A stretch of 64,000 bases of DNA from Alphaproteobacteria bacterium. Lineage in GTDB: Bacteria; Pseudomonadota; Alphaproteobacteria; Rhizobiales; Devosiaceae. Shown piece by piece: positions 17,622 through 26,521 of this stretch. The position numbers and the translations under genes were made by a program. Numbering within the stretch: the first letter of the stretch is position 1; the number at the start of each line of letters is the position of its first letter. Where the stretch lies: assembly GCA_018828145.1 (NCBI GenBank), contig JAHJWO010000032.1, forward strand, positions 35,900 to 99,899, read 5' to 3'. The notes beneath the pieces were generated by a model, which saw only the letters and a list, made by a program, of their open reading frames with translations, searched no databases and was not told the DNA's origin.

Positions 17622-20116
17622 GCCAGGATCCGCTTTCCCCCGTCGCCCTGCACAAGGCGCTGACCAGGATCTGGGCAACGCCGCCGGGTTGGGGGCGCCT
17701 GTCCGCGGTGAACCACACGATCCTGGGCAAGCGCTTCATGATGCTGGCCCTGGTGTTCTTCACCATCGGCGGCGTGCTGGCCATGCTGATCCGGGCGCAA
17801 TTGGCCACACCGGGCAGCGCCTTCATCGGGCCCGAACTCTACAACCAGATCTTCACCATGCATGGCACGGTGATGATGTTCCTCTTTGCCATACCGATGT
17901 TCGAGGGCCTTGCCATCTACATGCTGCCCAAGCTGCTGGGCGCGCGCGATCTGGCCTTCCCGCGCATGACGGCCTACGGCTTCTGGTGCTACCTCTTCGG
18001 CGGCATGATCCTGATCGTGGCCATGCTGCTGGGCTATGCGCCCAATGCCGGCTGGTTCATGTATACGCCCCTCTCGTCGGGTACCTATACGCCCGGCATC
18101 AATGCCGATGTCTGGCTGCTCGGCATCACCTTTGTCGAGATTTCCGCCATTACCGCGGCGGTCGAGATCATCGTCACCATCCTCAAGATGCGCGCGCCCG
18201 GCATGTCGCTGACCCGCATACCGATCTTCGGCTGGTACATGCTGGTTACCGCCACCATGATGCTGATCGGCTTCCCGCCCTTGATCCTGGGTTCGATCCT
18301 GCTCGAAATGGAGCGGGCCTTCGATCTCCCCTATTTCGATCCGACGCGCGGCGGCGATCCGCTGCTCTGGCAGCACCTGTTCTGGCTGTTCGGTCACCCC
18401 GAGGTCTACATCATCTTCCTGCCCGCCGCCGGGGTGCTCTCGACGATCATTCCCACATTCGCGCGGCGCCCGTTGATCGCCTACAACGCCATCATCATCG
18501 CCATCGTGGCCATGGCCTTCCTCAGCTTCGGTCTCTGGGTGCACCACATGTTCACCGTGGGTATTCCCCATCTAGCGCTGGCCTTCTTCTCCGCCGCGAG
18601 CGCGCTGGTGGCCATACCCACCGCCGTGCAGATCTTCGCTTGGATCGGCACGCTCGCGTCCGGCCGGACGAAGTTCGACGTGCCGATGCTCTATGTCATC
18701 GGCTTCTTCATCGTCTTTGTCTGCGGCGGGCTGACCGGCGTCATGCTGGCCATGGTGCCGTTCAACACGCAGGCGCATGACAGCTACTTCGTAGTGGCCC
18801 ATCTGCACTATGTCCTGGTGGGGGGCTTCGTTTTTCCCATGCTGGCGGCGCTCTACTATTGGCTCCCCCATTTCACCGGGCGAACCAGCGTCTATCGCCT
18901 CTCGATCCCCGCCTTCTGGCTGATCCTCATCGGCTTCAACCTGACCTTCTTCCTGATGCACCTGACGGGGCTGATGGGCATGCCGCGCCGCATTTCCACC
19001 TATCCCTCCAACTGGGGCTGGGACTGGCTCAATCTCCTGTCCTCTGTCGGCGGCTTCCTGATGACCATGGGCTTTGCCCTGGTCCTGGTCGACATCATCA
19101 TGCAGTTCCGCTTCGGTCGCCGTGGCGCCCAAAATCCATGGCGCGCCAGCACCCTGGAATGGGCCATGCCTACCCCGCCGCCCGACTATAATTTCGCCGC
19201 GCTTCCCGCCGTCACCCAGCGTGCCGACCAGCTCGATCCCGATGCCCTGGCGCGGTCCCTGGCGGCGGGCGAGGGCTATCTCGGCTTTGCCCGCGCCGAC
19301 CGCCAGGAAACGCTGGGCGTCGACATGATGACCGGGATGCCCGACCAGGTCATCATCCTGCCGCAGCGATCCTTCCTGCCGCTCTGGACTGCGCTGGCCA
19401 CGGGCGTGTTCTTTCTCGGCTTGCTGTTCAAGGTCTACTGGATCGTGCCTCCCGCTGCCGTCGTGGTCATCGCACTGTTCCTGCTCTGGCCGCGCGCGCT
19501 CGGCGCAAGGCGCAATATGGGACCGATAGATATCGGGCAGGGCGAAGCCGTGCCCGCTGATGGCGAGGTGGAGGACAATGTCACCTGGTGGGCATCGCGG
19601 GCCGCCGTCGCGGCCGACGCGACCCTTTATGCGTCGCTCCTGTTTGGCGCGCTCTACCTGGCCGTCGTCGCCCCAGGCTGGGACGGCCCGGCACCGGCCA
19701 CCAACTGGCTCCCGGCCATCGGCCTCGCCACGGCCTTCGGCGCCAGCGTTCTGGCGCGCCGGGCGCGCCGGCTCAATCAAGCGGGCGATTCTCCCTATCG
19801 ATGGCTCCTTGGCGGCGCGGCCCTGGCTGGCCTTACCGCGCTAGCCTGCGTGACCGGCATGGTCCTGCTGGGCGATGCCACCACGCATGCCAACCTGGCC
19901 TTGCGCTTTGCGCTCTACGCCTACTGTGCCATCCACGCCGGCATCGCCATGCTGATCATGGCGCATGCCGCATGGCGCTGGCGCGAGGGCTTTGTATCGG
20001 CGGTCCGGGCGACGGACCTGCGCCTCTCGGTGCTATGGACCGACTATGCCGCGCTGGCATTGCTGCCGGCCTGGGCCCTGATGGTGCTCCTCGCCAGATC
20101 GGGCGGCGCCGCATGA
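17618..20116 (+). CDS. cytochrome c oxidase subunit I fused to subunit III
   Basis: Catalytic heme-copper subunit reducing O2 to water. 832 residues: subunit I at about 1-540 (heme ligand in IFTMHGTVMMF; H260, E262 and Y264 in FGHPEVY; HH in GLWVHHMFT; HDSYFVVAHLHYVL) and a subunit III-like helical part at about 640-830. GHPEV marks an A1-type oxidase. D111 (D-channel entry) is present, but the following Asn is T118 and the K-channel lysine of PTG(I/V)K is Q338 (PTAVQIF). Transcribed with coxB and a small membrane protein. Proton pumping may differ from the standard enzyme. Confidence 0.92.
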   Translation: MSQDPLSPVALHKALTRIWATPPGWGRLSAVNHTILGKRFMMLALVFFTIGGVLAMLIRAQLATPGSAFIGPELYNQIFTMHGTVMMFLFAIPMFEGLAIYMLPKLLGARDLAFPRMTAYGFWCYLFGGMILIVAMLLGYAPNAGWFMYTPLSSGTYTPGINADVWLLGITFVEISAITAAVEIIVTILKMRAPGMSLTRIPIFGWYMLVTATMMLIGFPPLILGSILLEMERAFDLPYFDPTRGGDPLLWQHLFWLFGHPEVYIIFLPAAGVLSTIIPTFARRPLIAYNAIIIAIVAMAFLSFGLWVHHMFTVGIPHLALAFFSAASALVAIPTAVQIFAWIGTLASGRTKFDVPMLYVIGFFIVFVCGGLTGVMLAMVPFNTQAHDSYFVVAHLHYVLVGGFVFPMLAALYYWLPHFTGRTSVYRLSIPAFWLILIGFNLTFFLMHLTGLMGMPRRISTYPSNWGWDWLNLLSSVGGFLMTMGFALVLVDIIMQFRFGRRGAQNPWRASTLEWAMPTPPPDYNFAALPAVTQRADQLDPDALARSLAAGEGYLGFARADRQETLGVDMMTGMPDQVIILPQRSFLPLWTALATGVFFLGLLFKVYWIVPPAAVVVIALFLLWPRALGARRNMGPIDIGQGEAVPADGEVEDNVTWWASRAAVAADATLYASLLFGALYLAVVAPGWDGPAPATNWLPAIGLATAFGASVLARRARRLNQAGDSPYRWLLGGAALAGLTALACVTGMVLLGDATTHANLALRFALYAYCAIHAGIAMLIMAHAAWRWREGFVSAVRATDLRLSVLWTDYAALALLPAWALMVLLARSGGAA

Positions 20117-20427
20117 TCCGCCACCTGTGGCCATTGCTGGCTGGCTTCACGCTGTGGGCGCTGGCCTTCATCCTGCTTTATGCCTTGCAGTATCTGGGCT
20201 GCTACTTCGGCTGGGCGCCCGCTGCGCACCGGACCGCGCTCGTGGTCGGCTACGTTATGTCTCTTGCTGCCCTGGCTGGCGCGCTGCTTGTTCAACTTGC
20301 TTTGCTGCGCCGGCGCGGCTCAGCTGCGACGTCGCTTGACCGCATCGGCATCGGGGCCACCATTGCGGCCCTGGCCGCCACCGCCGTTACCTTCGGCCCG
20401 ACCCTCCTGGCATCCGCCTGCATCTAG
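20113..20427 (+). CDS. small membrane protein of the oxidase operon
   Basis: 104 residues, three predicted membrane helices (about 7-27, 41-63, 80-100), starting at ATG 20113 within an ATGA overlap of the subunit I+III gene. I do not recognise the family. The coupling suggests an accessory or subunit IV-like role in the oxidase. The first helix contains a GCYFGW motif (Cys between small and aromatic residues), and a second Cys sits two residues from the C-terminus. Confidence 0.68.
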   Translation: MIRHLWPLLAGFTLWALAFILLYALQYLGCYFGWAPAAHRTALVVGYVMSLAALAGALLVQLALLRRRGSAATSLDRIGIGATIAALAATAVTFGPTLLASACI

Positions 20428-20507
20428 GCAATGCCGGCCTTCTGCTGCGTGCATATCTGCCGCAAGGCCTGTTGCAGCGCCGTCGCGGCGCCATTAGGTT
20501 CGCGCGC

Positions 20508-20864
20508 ATGAGCACCCCGCAATTTGTCTACAAGATCGCCACCGAAGCCGCTTTTGGTCCTGCCCGCGGCGCCGGGCACTTTACCGGCATGCCGATCGAC
20601 GCACTCGATGGCTATATGCATTTCTCCACCGCCGAACAGCTGCGCGAGACGCTTCGGCTGCATTTTGCCGGCCAGGATGGACTGGTGCTGCTTGCCGTGC
20701 GCTGTGCCGATCTCGGCCAGCGGCTGGTGTGGGAGCCCTCCCGCGGTGGTGCGCTCTTTCCCCACCTCTATGGCGGGCCGCTGCCGACAACCGCCATCGC
20801 CTGGGAGGCGCCGCTCAGCGTTGCCGCCGATGGCACCTGTACCCTGCCCGAGGCCGTCCAATGA
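20508..20864 (+). CDS. DUF952 family protein
   Basis: 118 residues, a single DUF952 domain: FVYKIATEAAF at the N-terminus, DGYMHFSTAEQLRETL in the middle and RGGALFPHLYGGPLP near the end. These proteins have an ADP-ribosyltransferase-like fold, but no established activity is known to me. Start ATG 20508. Its stop overlaps the pyrD start (ATGA), so the two are probably co-translated. Confidence 0.85.
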   Translation: MSTPQFVYKIATEAAFGPARGAGHFTGMPIDALDGYMHFSTAEQLRETLRLHFAGQDGLVLLAVRCADLGQRLVWEPSRGGALFPHLYGGPLPTTAIAWEAPLSVAADGTCTLPEAVQ

Positions 20865-21973
20865 TATTCTCCGCGCTCTCTCCGCTGCTGCGCATCCCGG
20901 CGCTGTCGGGCCTCACGCGCGAAGCCCTGCTCAAGATGGACCCCGAAACCGCCCATGGCGCGACCATCGCTGCCCTTCGCCTGGGCCTGGCCCCCGAGCA
21001 GTCCCACGCCGACGGGGCAGAATTGCGCACCACGCTCTGTGGCCTGGAGCTTGCCAATCCGATCGGCATGGCTGCCGGCTTTGACAAGAATGCCGAAGTG
21101 GCGCGGCCGCTGGCGCTCATGGGCTTCGGCATGGTCGAGATCGGCACCGTGACCCCGCGTCCGCAGGTCGGCAACCCCAAGCCCCGCCTGTTCCGCATCG
21201 CTGCGGCAGAAGGCGTCATCAACCGCATGGGTTTCAACAATGAGGGGCATGACGCCGTCTTTGCCCGGCTCAAGGGGCAACGCGTGCCGGCGGCCCTGGG
21301 GGTCAATATCGGTGCCAACAAGGACAGTTCGGACTTCGTCGCCGACTACGTGCTGGGCGTTACCCGCTTTGCCGACCTGGCCGATTATCTGACGGTCAAT
21401 GTCTCCTCGCCCAATACGCCGGGCCTGCGCAATCTCCAGGCCGACGAGGCGCTGCGGCGCCTGCTGGGCGAGGTCCTGGCCGCCCGCGCCAAGGCCAAGA
21501 CGCGGGTGCCCGTCTTCCTCAAGATCGCGCCCGATCTCGATGAGGCCGCGCTCGACACCATTGCCGCTGTCGTGCTGTCCACCGATCTCGATGGCCTGAT
21601 CATCTCCAACACGACGATCACCCGCGATGCGGTCGCCGGCCTCGAAAATGCCGACGAAACCGGTGGCCTGTCGGGCAAGCCGCTGTTCGACCTTTCGACG
21701 CAGCGCCTCGCGCAGATGCGCCAGCGCGTCGGAGCCCTGCCCATCATTGGCGTCGGCGGCATCCACTCACCGCAAACGGCGCTGGCCAAGATCCAGGCCG
21801 GCGCCAACGCCATCCAGCTCTATTCGGCCATGGTGTTCGGCGGGCTCGACCTGCTCGATCGCCTCAAGCGGGGGCTGGTCGCCGCCGTCCGCGCCCAGGG
21901 CAACACCAATATCGCGCAACTGGTGGGCCAGGACACCGATGACTGGGCCGCAGGCCGCGGCAAAATCGGCTAG
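20861..21973 (+). CDS. pyrD: dihydroorotate dehydrogenase (quinone), class 2
   Basis: Oxidises dihydroorotate to orotate in pyrimidine synthesis, delivering electrons to quinone at the inner membrane. 370 residues: N-terminal membrane-associating helices (1-40, ALSPLLRIPALSGLTREAL), then the FMN barrel with NPIGMAAGFDKNAEV, GTVTPRPQVGNPKPRLFR, NRMGFNNEG, VNVSSPNTPGLRNLQ carrying the class 2 catalytic Ser region, and IIGVGGI. Coupled to the DUF952 gene. Its stop shares CTAG with the convergent regulator. Confidence 0.95.
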   Translation: MIFSALSPLLRIPALSGLTREALLKMDPETAHGATIAALRLGLAPEQSHADGAELRTTLCGLELANPIGMAAGFDKNAEVARPLALMGFGMVEIGTVTPRPQVGNPKPRLFRIAAAEGVINRMGFNNEGHDAVFARLKGQRVPAALGVNIGANKDSSDFVADYVLGVTRFADLADYLTVNVSSPNTPGLRNLQADEALRRLLGEVLAARAKAKTRVPVFLKIAPDLDEAALDTIAAVVLSTDLDGLIISNTTITRDAVAGLENADETGGLSGKPLFDLSTQRLAQMRQRVGALPIIGVGGIHSPQTALAKIQAGANAIQLYSAMVFGGLDLLDRLKRGLVAAVRAQGNTNIAQLVGQDTDDWAAGRGKIG

Positions 21974-22641
21974 GGCTTTTCCGCGCCGGTCGAGAACAGC
22001 GCCTCGAACTGGCCATCCTCGATGCGCGCCGCGGCGATGACCGCCTGGGTGCGGCTGTCGACATCGAGCTTCTGCAGGATGGCCGAGACATGGGCCTTCA
22101 CCGTCGCCTCGGAAATCGAGAGCTCATAGGCGATCTGCTTGTTCATCAGCCCGTCGCTGAGCATCATCAGCACGCGGACCTGCTGTGGCGTCAGCGTCGA
22201 CAGGCGCCGCATCAGCGCGGTATGGTCATCGTCGCCGCCCAGCGTCGTGCCCTCGGGCACGAAGACCTCTCCGGAAAGCACCATCTCGATGGCGCGGCGG
22301 ATTTCCGTCGGGCCCACCGATTTGTGAAGATAGCCGGCCGCGCCCAGCTCGAACGCCCGGCGCACCACGGTACTGTCCTCGACGGCCGAGATGATCATCA
22401 CCGGAATGTCGGGATATTGCGCGCGCAGCAGCAACAGCCCCGAAAAGCCCCTGACGCCGGGCATGTTGAGATCAAGCAGGACCAGGTCACAGTCCCTGTC
22501 CGCGTCGAGTGCCGCGCTGAGACTGGCCAGATCGCCTGCTTCCTCGACGCTCACCGTGGCGTCTCCGCCGGCCAGGGTCTGTCGCAGGGCCGCGCGGAAC
22601 AGCGGATGATCGTCGACGATGATGATGCGGCGGCGGGTCAT
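21970..22641 (-). CDS. LuxR/NarL-family two-component response regulator
   Basis: 223 residues from ATG 22641 (MTRRRIIIVDDHPLFR); longer in-frame starts add unstructured residues. Receiver domain at 4-125 with the acidic pair and the phospho-Asp in LVLLDLNMPGVRGF; C-terminal LuxR helix-turn-helix at about 150-212 (LTPQQVRVLMMLSDGLMNKQ, then SISEATVKAHVSAILQKL). No histidine kinase is adjacent, so it is an orphan here. Convergent with pyrD and sharing its CTAG stop. Confidence 0.92.
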   Translation of the reverse strand: MTRRRIIIVDDHPLFRAALRQTLAGGDATVSVEEAGDLASLSAALDADRDCDLVLLDLNMPGVRGFSGLLLLRAQYPDIPVMIISAVEDSTVVRRAFELGAAGYLHKSVGPTEIRRAIEMVLSGEVFVPEGTTLGGDDDHTALMRRLSTLTPQQVRVLMMLSDGLMNKQIAYELSISEATVKAHVSAILQKLDVDSRTQAVIAAARIEDGQFEALFSTGAEKP

Positions 22642-22755
22642 GTGACGTGCGGCTCCTCGTGGCGCGGTCCCGGGAACGTGAGCCCCCGATTCGACCGCCT
22701 CATGCCCACACAATCAGGTCAGCGGGCCCTTTGCTCTTGCATATTGCGGCAATAC

Positions 22756-22770
22756 TTAACGGGTTCTTTA
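22756..22770 (+). promoter_or_regulatory. possible CtrA-type site upstream of podJ-like gene
   Basis: TTAA (22756-22759), 7 bases, TTTA (22767-22770): 7 of 8 bases of the CtrA consensus TTAA-N7-TTAA. It lies next to a 13-base dyad TATTGCGGCAATA (22742-22754). About 80 bases upstream of the start codon. The motif is short and degenerate, so this is weak support. Confidence 0.3.
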
Positions 22771-22847
22771 CCATGTTTTCCCAAGAGTAACCGTCATACC
22801 TTCGTGTTGAATCGCGAGGGGTCCGCCTTTTATGACAGGGACTGACA

Positions 22848-25800
22848 ATGGCCCGCGCCTACGCAAACCCGGATATGTCCGACCCGGCCGACGAGCCGCA
22901 GCCGGGTGAGTGGCAGGCCCTGCGGGGTGAACTCGTCGCCCTGCTCGATCAGGTCGAGGGGCGCTATTCCCGCGTCGAGCAATCCGAACCGGAACTGACC
23001 GGCATTACCCGCCGCGTTCGCAACCTGCGCGACCAGGTCGTGGGCCCTGAGCCCGCCGTGCGTCGCCGCGAGGCGCTGCGCACCGTCAAGCGGGCGGTCG
23101 ACCGCTTCAGCGAACGCGACGAGGCTGCGCTGGACGATGATCAGGATCCGCTGAGCAGCGCCATTGCCGAAATCCGCGCCCGCCAGGGTTCGGCGCCGGC
23201 CGCCGCGCTCGGCCGCCGCCCGCGCGACATGCCCGAATTCCGCCAGTTGAGCTCCCTGGTCAGCGGCCTGTCGGGCCGGCTGGGGCATCTCGAGGAAGAA
23301 CTGCGCTCCCAGCGCGCCAGCAATGGCAGCGTCAACGAGGTTGCCAGCCAGGTCGAGCAGCTGACCCATGTGGTTGAACTGCTGGCCGGCGCCGTGGGCG
23401 AAACCGGGCAGGTCAAGCGGCTGGAGTCCCAGATCGGCGCCCTTGCCGTCCTGATCGAGGAGGGCTCCAGGGTCGACCTTTCGGCGATCAACCAGCGACT
23501 TGACGATGTTTCGACCACAGTCGGCAAGCTGGCCGAACTGCAGGCCGAGCAGATGGAGCGCGAGATTTCGCGCGACGCCCGGAAGGGTGATGGGCTGGCT
23601 CCGGCCATGCACGCCATCGAAAAGAGCGTCCGCAACGTCTACGACCGGATCGACTCCATCGAGAAGAACGTCACCCTGTCGTCGGGTGAGTTCGAGCGCC
23701 TGACCTCCGAAATGGCAGCCTTTACCCGGATGATGCGCGACCGCGAGGCGGCGCCTGACACGCTGGTGGCCAAGGTCGATGCCTTGTCGTCGCGCATTGG
23801 CAGCCTCGACGCATCCAATGGCGATGTGGCCGGTCTCAAGCAGGATATTGCGGCGCTGCGTGATGCGGTCATGGCCGGCATGGAGCCGCGCTTCCTGCGC
23901 ATCGAAAGCCAGATCGAGGCGCTGTCCGACCGCATGGCGCCGGGCGACACCGTCCAGGTCGAGAACCAGCTCAAGCAGCTCATGCAGCGCATGGATGAGG
24001 CCGGCGCCCAGCTCAACGGCCTGGCCAAGCTCTATTCCACCCAGTCGGACCCCGCTGATCTGGAAGCCATGGCGACCCTGGTTGCCGAGCGCACCAGCGA
24101 TGCGGTGACCCGCAAGGCGCCGGCGCCGGTGGCCATGTTCGGTCCCGATAGCCTCAAGAGCATCGAAGACCGGCTGACCGGCCTGATCAAGTCGGCCGGC
24201 AAGACGCCGGACTACGAGGCGCTCGCTGCCATGGTAGCCGAGCGGACGTCGGAAGCCGTCGCCAAGTCGGCCCCGCCCGCTCGGGCCGGTGGCGACATCA
24301 GCGACGAAAGCCTCGGCGCACTCGAAAAGCGCATGGCCGCCCTGTTCAACACCGCCGGCAAGGACACCGCTGAACGCCTGACACGGCTCGAAGCCGCCCT
24401 GGCGGGTCGCAACGGCGCTGCCGACCCGGTAGTCCCGGCCCGCTCCACCGCTGCCATCGCTGCATCGGCACCAGCCGAAGAAACCTCCGACGAAGAGCGC
24501 AGCCGGTTTGACGCCATGCTGACGGCTCTCTCCGGACCACGCTCCCCGGCCAAGAGCGATCGCATGCCGGTCAATCCGGTGGATGATGCGCCGCTGATTG
24601 ATCCCGGCTTCAAGGACAGTGGCCCGGTTCGGGCTGCGCTCGACGCCAAGGCCAGTATTCAGGCCAAGCCGGCCGCTGTCGAATCCAGGGCGCCCGCGCG
24701 TCCGGTCTTTGATCCGGGTACCGCCGAGCGTCCGCCCCCGCCACAGTCGAGCTTTGCCAAGACCGGGCCTGATCCCTTCGTGCCAACGGCACCGGTCGCG
24801 CCGCCGGTGCCCGAGGCTCCCCCCAGCCAGAACGGCACCAGCACATTCGTTGCTGCCGCACGCCGGGCCCAGCGCGCGCGCCAGGATGCTTCGGCACCTG
24901 CCGCCGCCGGCAGCAACTCGCTGATCGGCCGGGCTCTTGCCCGCGTCATGCCCAGCCAGCCCGCCGTGGCGCCTGCCGACGAGACGGCAGCGGCACCGGT
25001 CGCCAAGGGCAAGCCGGAAAAACCGGCCAAGCCGGTCAAGGAAAAGAAGCCCGCCAAGTCCGAAGCGCCCGCCGTGGCGCCGGTTTTCGGACCGGAGAAT
25101 GAGGAAGCCGCCGCCCCGCAGCAGAGCTTTCTGACCCGCCATCGCCGTCCGCTCCTGCTGGCGGCGACCCTGGTGGCCGTCTCCATGCTGGCGCTCAATC
25201 TGGTTATCCAGCGCATGGAAACCGACGCCCCGCAGCCGGCGCCGGCTGAGCCCGTCATGGACGCCACGTCCGACGATGTGTCCTTCGTGCGGCCCGAGCC
25301 GCGCGTCATCGACATGATCGACAGCACTGCCACCGGCTCGATCAATCCGGGCGAGGCCATGAGCTTCACCAAGCCGGTCGCCACGACGCCAATGCCCCAG
25401 ACCCTCCTGGCAACATCAGCGACCCCGGCAGAAGCCGTGCCACTCGATCTCCCCACCGAGACGGCGCCGGAAACCACCGGCAGCATTCCCGTCGCCGCCG
25501 CAGGCAGTGCCGAAACCTTTGAAATGCCGGCCGAAACCGTCGGCCCGCTGGAGCTGCGCCAGGCCGCCGCCAATGGTGATCCGCGCGCCCAGTTCGAAAT
25601 CGGCGCTATCTTCACCGAGGGGCGCGCTGTCCCCCAGGACTATGTCGAAGCCGCAAAGTGGTATGAGCGCTCGGCCGCCCAAGGCTTCGTGCCGGCCCAG
25701 TATCGCCTGGGCAACCTCTATGAAGCCGGGCAGGGCGTCGACAAGGACATCGAGATCGCCAAGCTCTGGTACCAGCGCGGCGCCGAGGCCGGCAACCGCA

Positions 25801-26372
25801 TGGCCATGCATAACCTGGCCGCGCTCTATGCCGGTGGCCTGCTCGGCGAGCAGGAGTTCGAGACGGCGGCCGAGTGGTTCGCACAGGCTGCCGCGCGCGG
25901 CATGACCGACAGCCAGTTCAACCTCGGCATGCTCTATGCCCGCGGCCTGGGCGTGCAGCAGGATTTCGAGCAGTCCTACAAGTGGTTCTCCCTCGCTGCC
26001 CGCAATGGCGATGCCGATGCCAGCGAAGCCCGCGACGACATTGCCAAGTCGCTGAGCGCCGAGGCAGTCGGACGCATTGCCGATGAAATCGCGGCGTGGA
26101 AAGCCGAACCACTCGACCTGGCCGCCAATTTCGCCCCGCTGGGCACATGGTCCACCTCTTTCGACCCGGGTGAAGTCATCACCACCAAGGATGTCGTGGC
26201 CAAGGTGCAGATGGCCCTCACCAAGCTCGGTTTCGATGTTGGCGTGCCCGACGGCCTGGCCGGTCCCAAGACGGCCGAAGCCATCAAGGCCTTCGAGCGC
26301 AGCACCGGTATGACCGAGAGCGGCGCCATCAATCCACGCCTCCTGGCTGTCCTCGGCAGCCAGCCGGTCTGA
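22848..26372 (+). CDS. PodJ-like polar organising protein with Sel1 repeats
   Basis: 1174 residues. N-terminal cytoplasmic region (about 20-560) of long coiled coils (repeats such as LEEELRSQRAS and LESQIGALAVLIEEGSRVDL), a Pro/Ala-rich low-complexity region (about 560-755), one membrane helix (766-786, LLLAATLVAVSMLALNLVI), a linker, four or five Sel1-like repeats (about 900-1060, e.g. DYVEAAKWYERSAAQG), and a C-terminal peptidoglycan-binding domain (1105-1170). This is the architecture of PodJ, which localises polar factors and division proteins in Caulobacter and Rhizobiales. Followed by a hairpin terminator. Confidence 0.85.
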   Translation: MARAYANPDMSDPADEPQPGEWQALRGELVALLDQVEGRYSRVEQSEPELTGITRRVRNLRDQVVGPEPAVRRREALRTVKRAVDRFSERDEAALDDDQDPLSSAIAEIRARQGSAPAAALGRRPRDMPEFRQLSSLVSGLSGRLGHLEEELRSQRASNGSVNEVASQVEQLTHVVELLAGAVGETGQVKRLESQIGALAVLIEEGSRVDLSAINQRLDDVSTTVGKLAELQAEQMEREISRDARKGDGLAPAMHAIEKSVRNVYDRIDSIEKNVTLSSGEFERLTSEMAAFTRMMRDREAAPDTLVAKVDALSSRIGSLDASNGDVAGLKQDIAALRDAVMAGMEPRFLRIESQIEALSDRMAPGDTVQVENQLKQLMQRMDEAGAQLNGLAKLYSTQSDPADLEAMATLVAERTSDAVTRKAPAPVAMFGPDSLKSIEDRLTGLIKSAGKTPDYEALAAMVAERTSEAVAKSAPPARAGGDISDESLGALEKRMAALFNTAGKDTAERLTRLEAALAGRNGAADPVVPARSTAAIAASAPAEETSDEERSRFDAMLTALSGPRSPAKSDRMPVNPVDDAPLIDPGFKDSGPVRAALDAKASIQAKPAAVESRAPARPVFDPGTAERPPPPQSSFAKTGPDPFVPTAPVAPPVPEAPPSQNGTSTFVAAARRAQRARQDASAPAAAGSNSLIGRALARVMPSQPAVAPADETAAAPVAKGKPEKPAKPVKEKKPAKSEAPAVAPVFGPENEEAAAPQQSFLTRHRRPLLLAATLVAVSMLALNLVIQRMETDAPQPAPAEPVMDATSDDVSFVRPEPRVIDMIDSTATGSINPGEAMSFTKPVATTPMPQTLLATSATPAEAVPLDLPTETAPETTGSIPVAAAGSAETFEMPAETVGPLELRQAAANGDPRAQFEIGAIFTEGRAVPQDYVEAAKWYERSAAQGFVPAQYRLGNLYEAGQGVDKDIEIAKLWYQRGAEAGNRMAMHNLAALYAGGLLGEQEFETAAEWFAQAAARGMTDSQFNLGMLYARGLGVQQDFEQSYKWFSLAARNGDADASEARDDIAKSLSAEAVGRIADEIAAWKAEPLDLAANFAPLGTWSTSFDPGEVITTKDVVAKVQMALTKLGFDVGVPDGLAGPKTAEAIKAFERSTGMTESGAINPRLLAVLGSQPV

Positions 26373-26426
26373 CACCAAAGTGTCGTTTGACACCGCTGGG
26401 GCGCGGTCCTAAAGCCCAATTATCAA

Positions 26427-26453
26427 GGTTCCCGCCTTCGGGCGGGAGCCTTT
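26427..26453 (+). terminator. rho-independent terminator after podJ-like gene
   Basis: Arms GGTTCCCGCC (26427-26436) and GGCGGGAGCC (26441-26450) around a TTCG tetraloop, 10 pairs with one G-T, then TTT. The T-run is short but the stem is very stable. It lies 55 bases after the podJ-like stop. Confidence 0.75.
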
Positions 26454-26521
26454 GACCTATTGTTGACGTACGATCCTGTAAGCTCGTGCGGTCTAAAGTG
26501 TTTTCTTGAACGGATCCGGTC

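Noticed and set aside
22830..25142. 770-residue open frame on the minus strand
   Set aside because: It is antisense to the PodJ-like gene, has no family signature and has the His/Arg/Gly-rich composition of a high-GC shadow frame.
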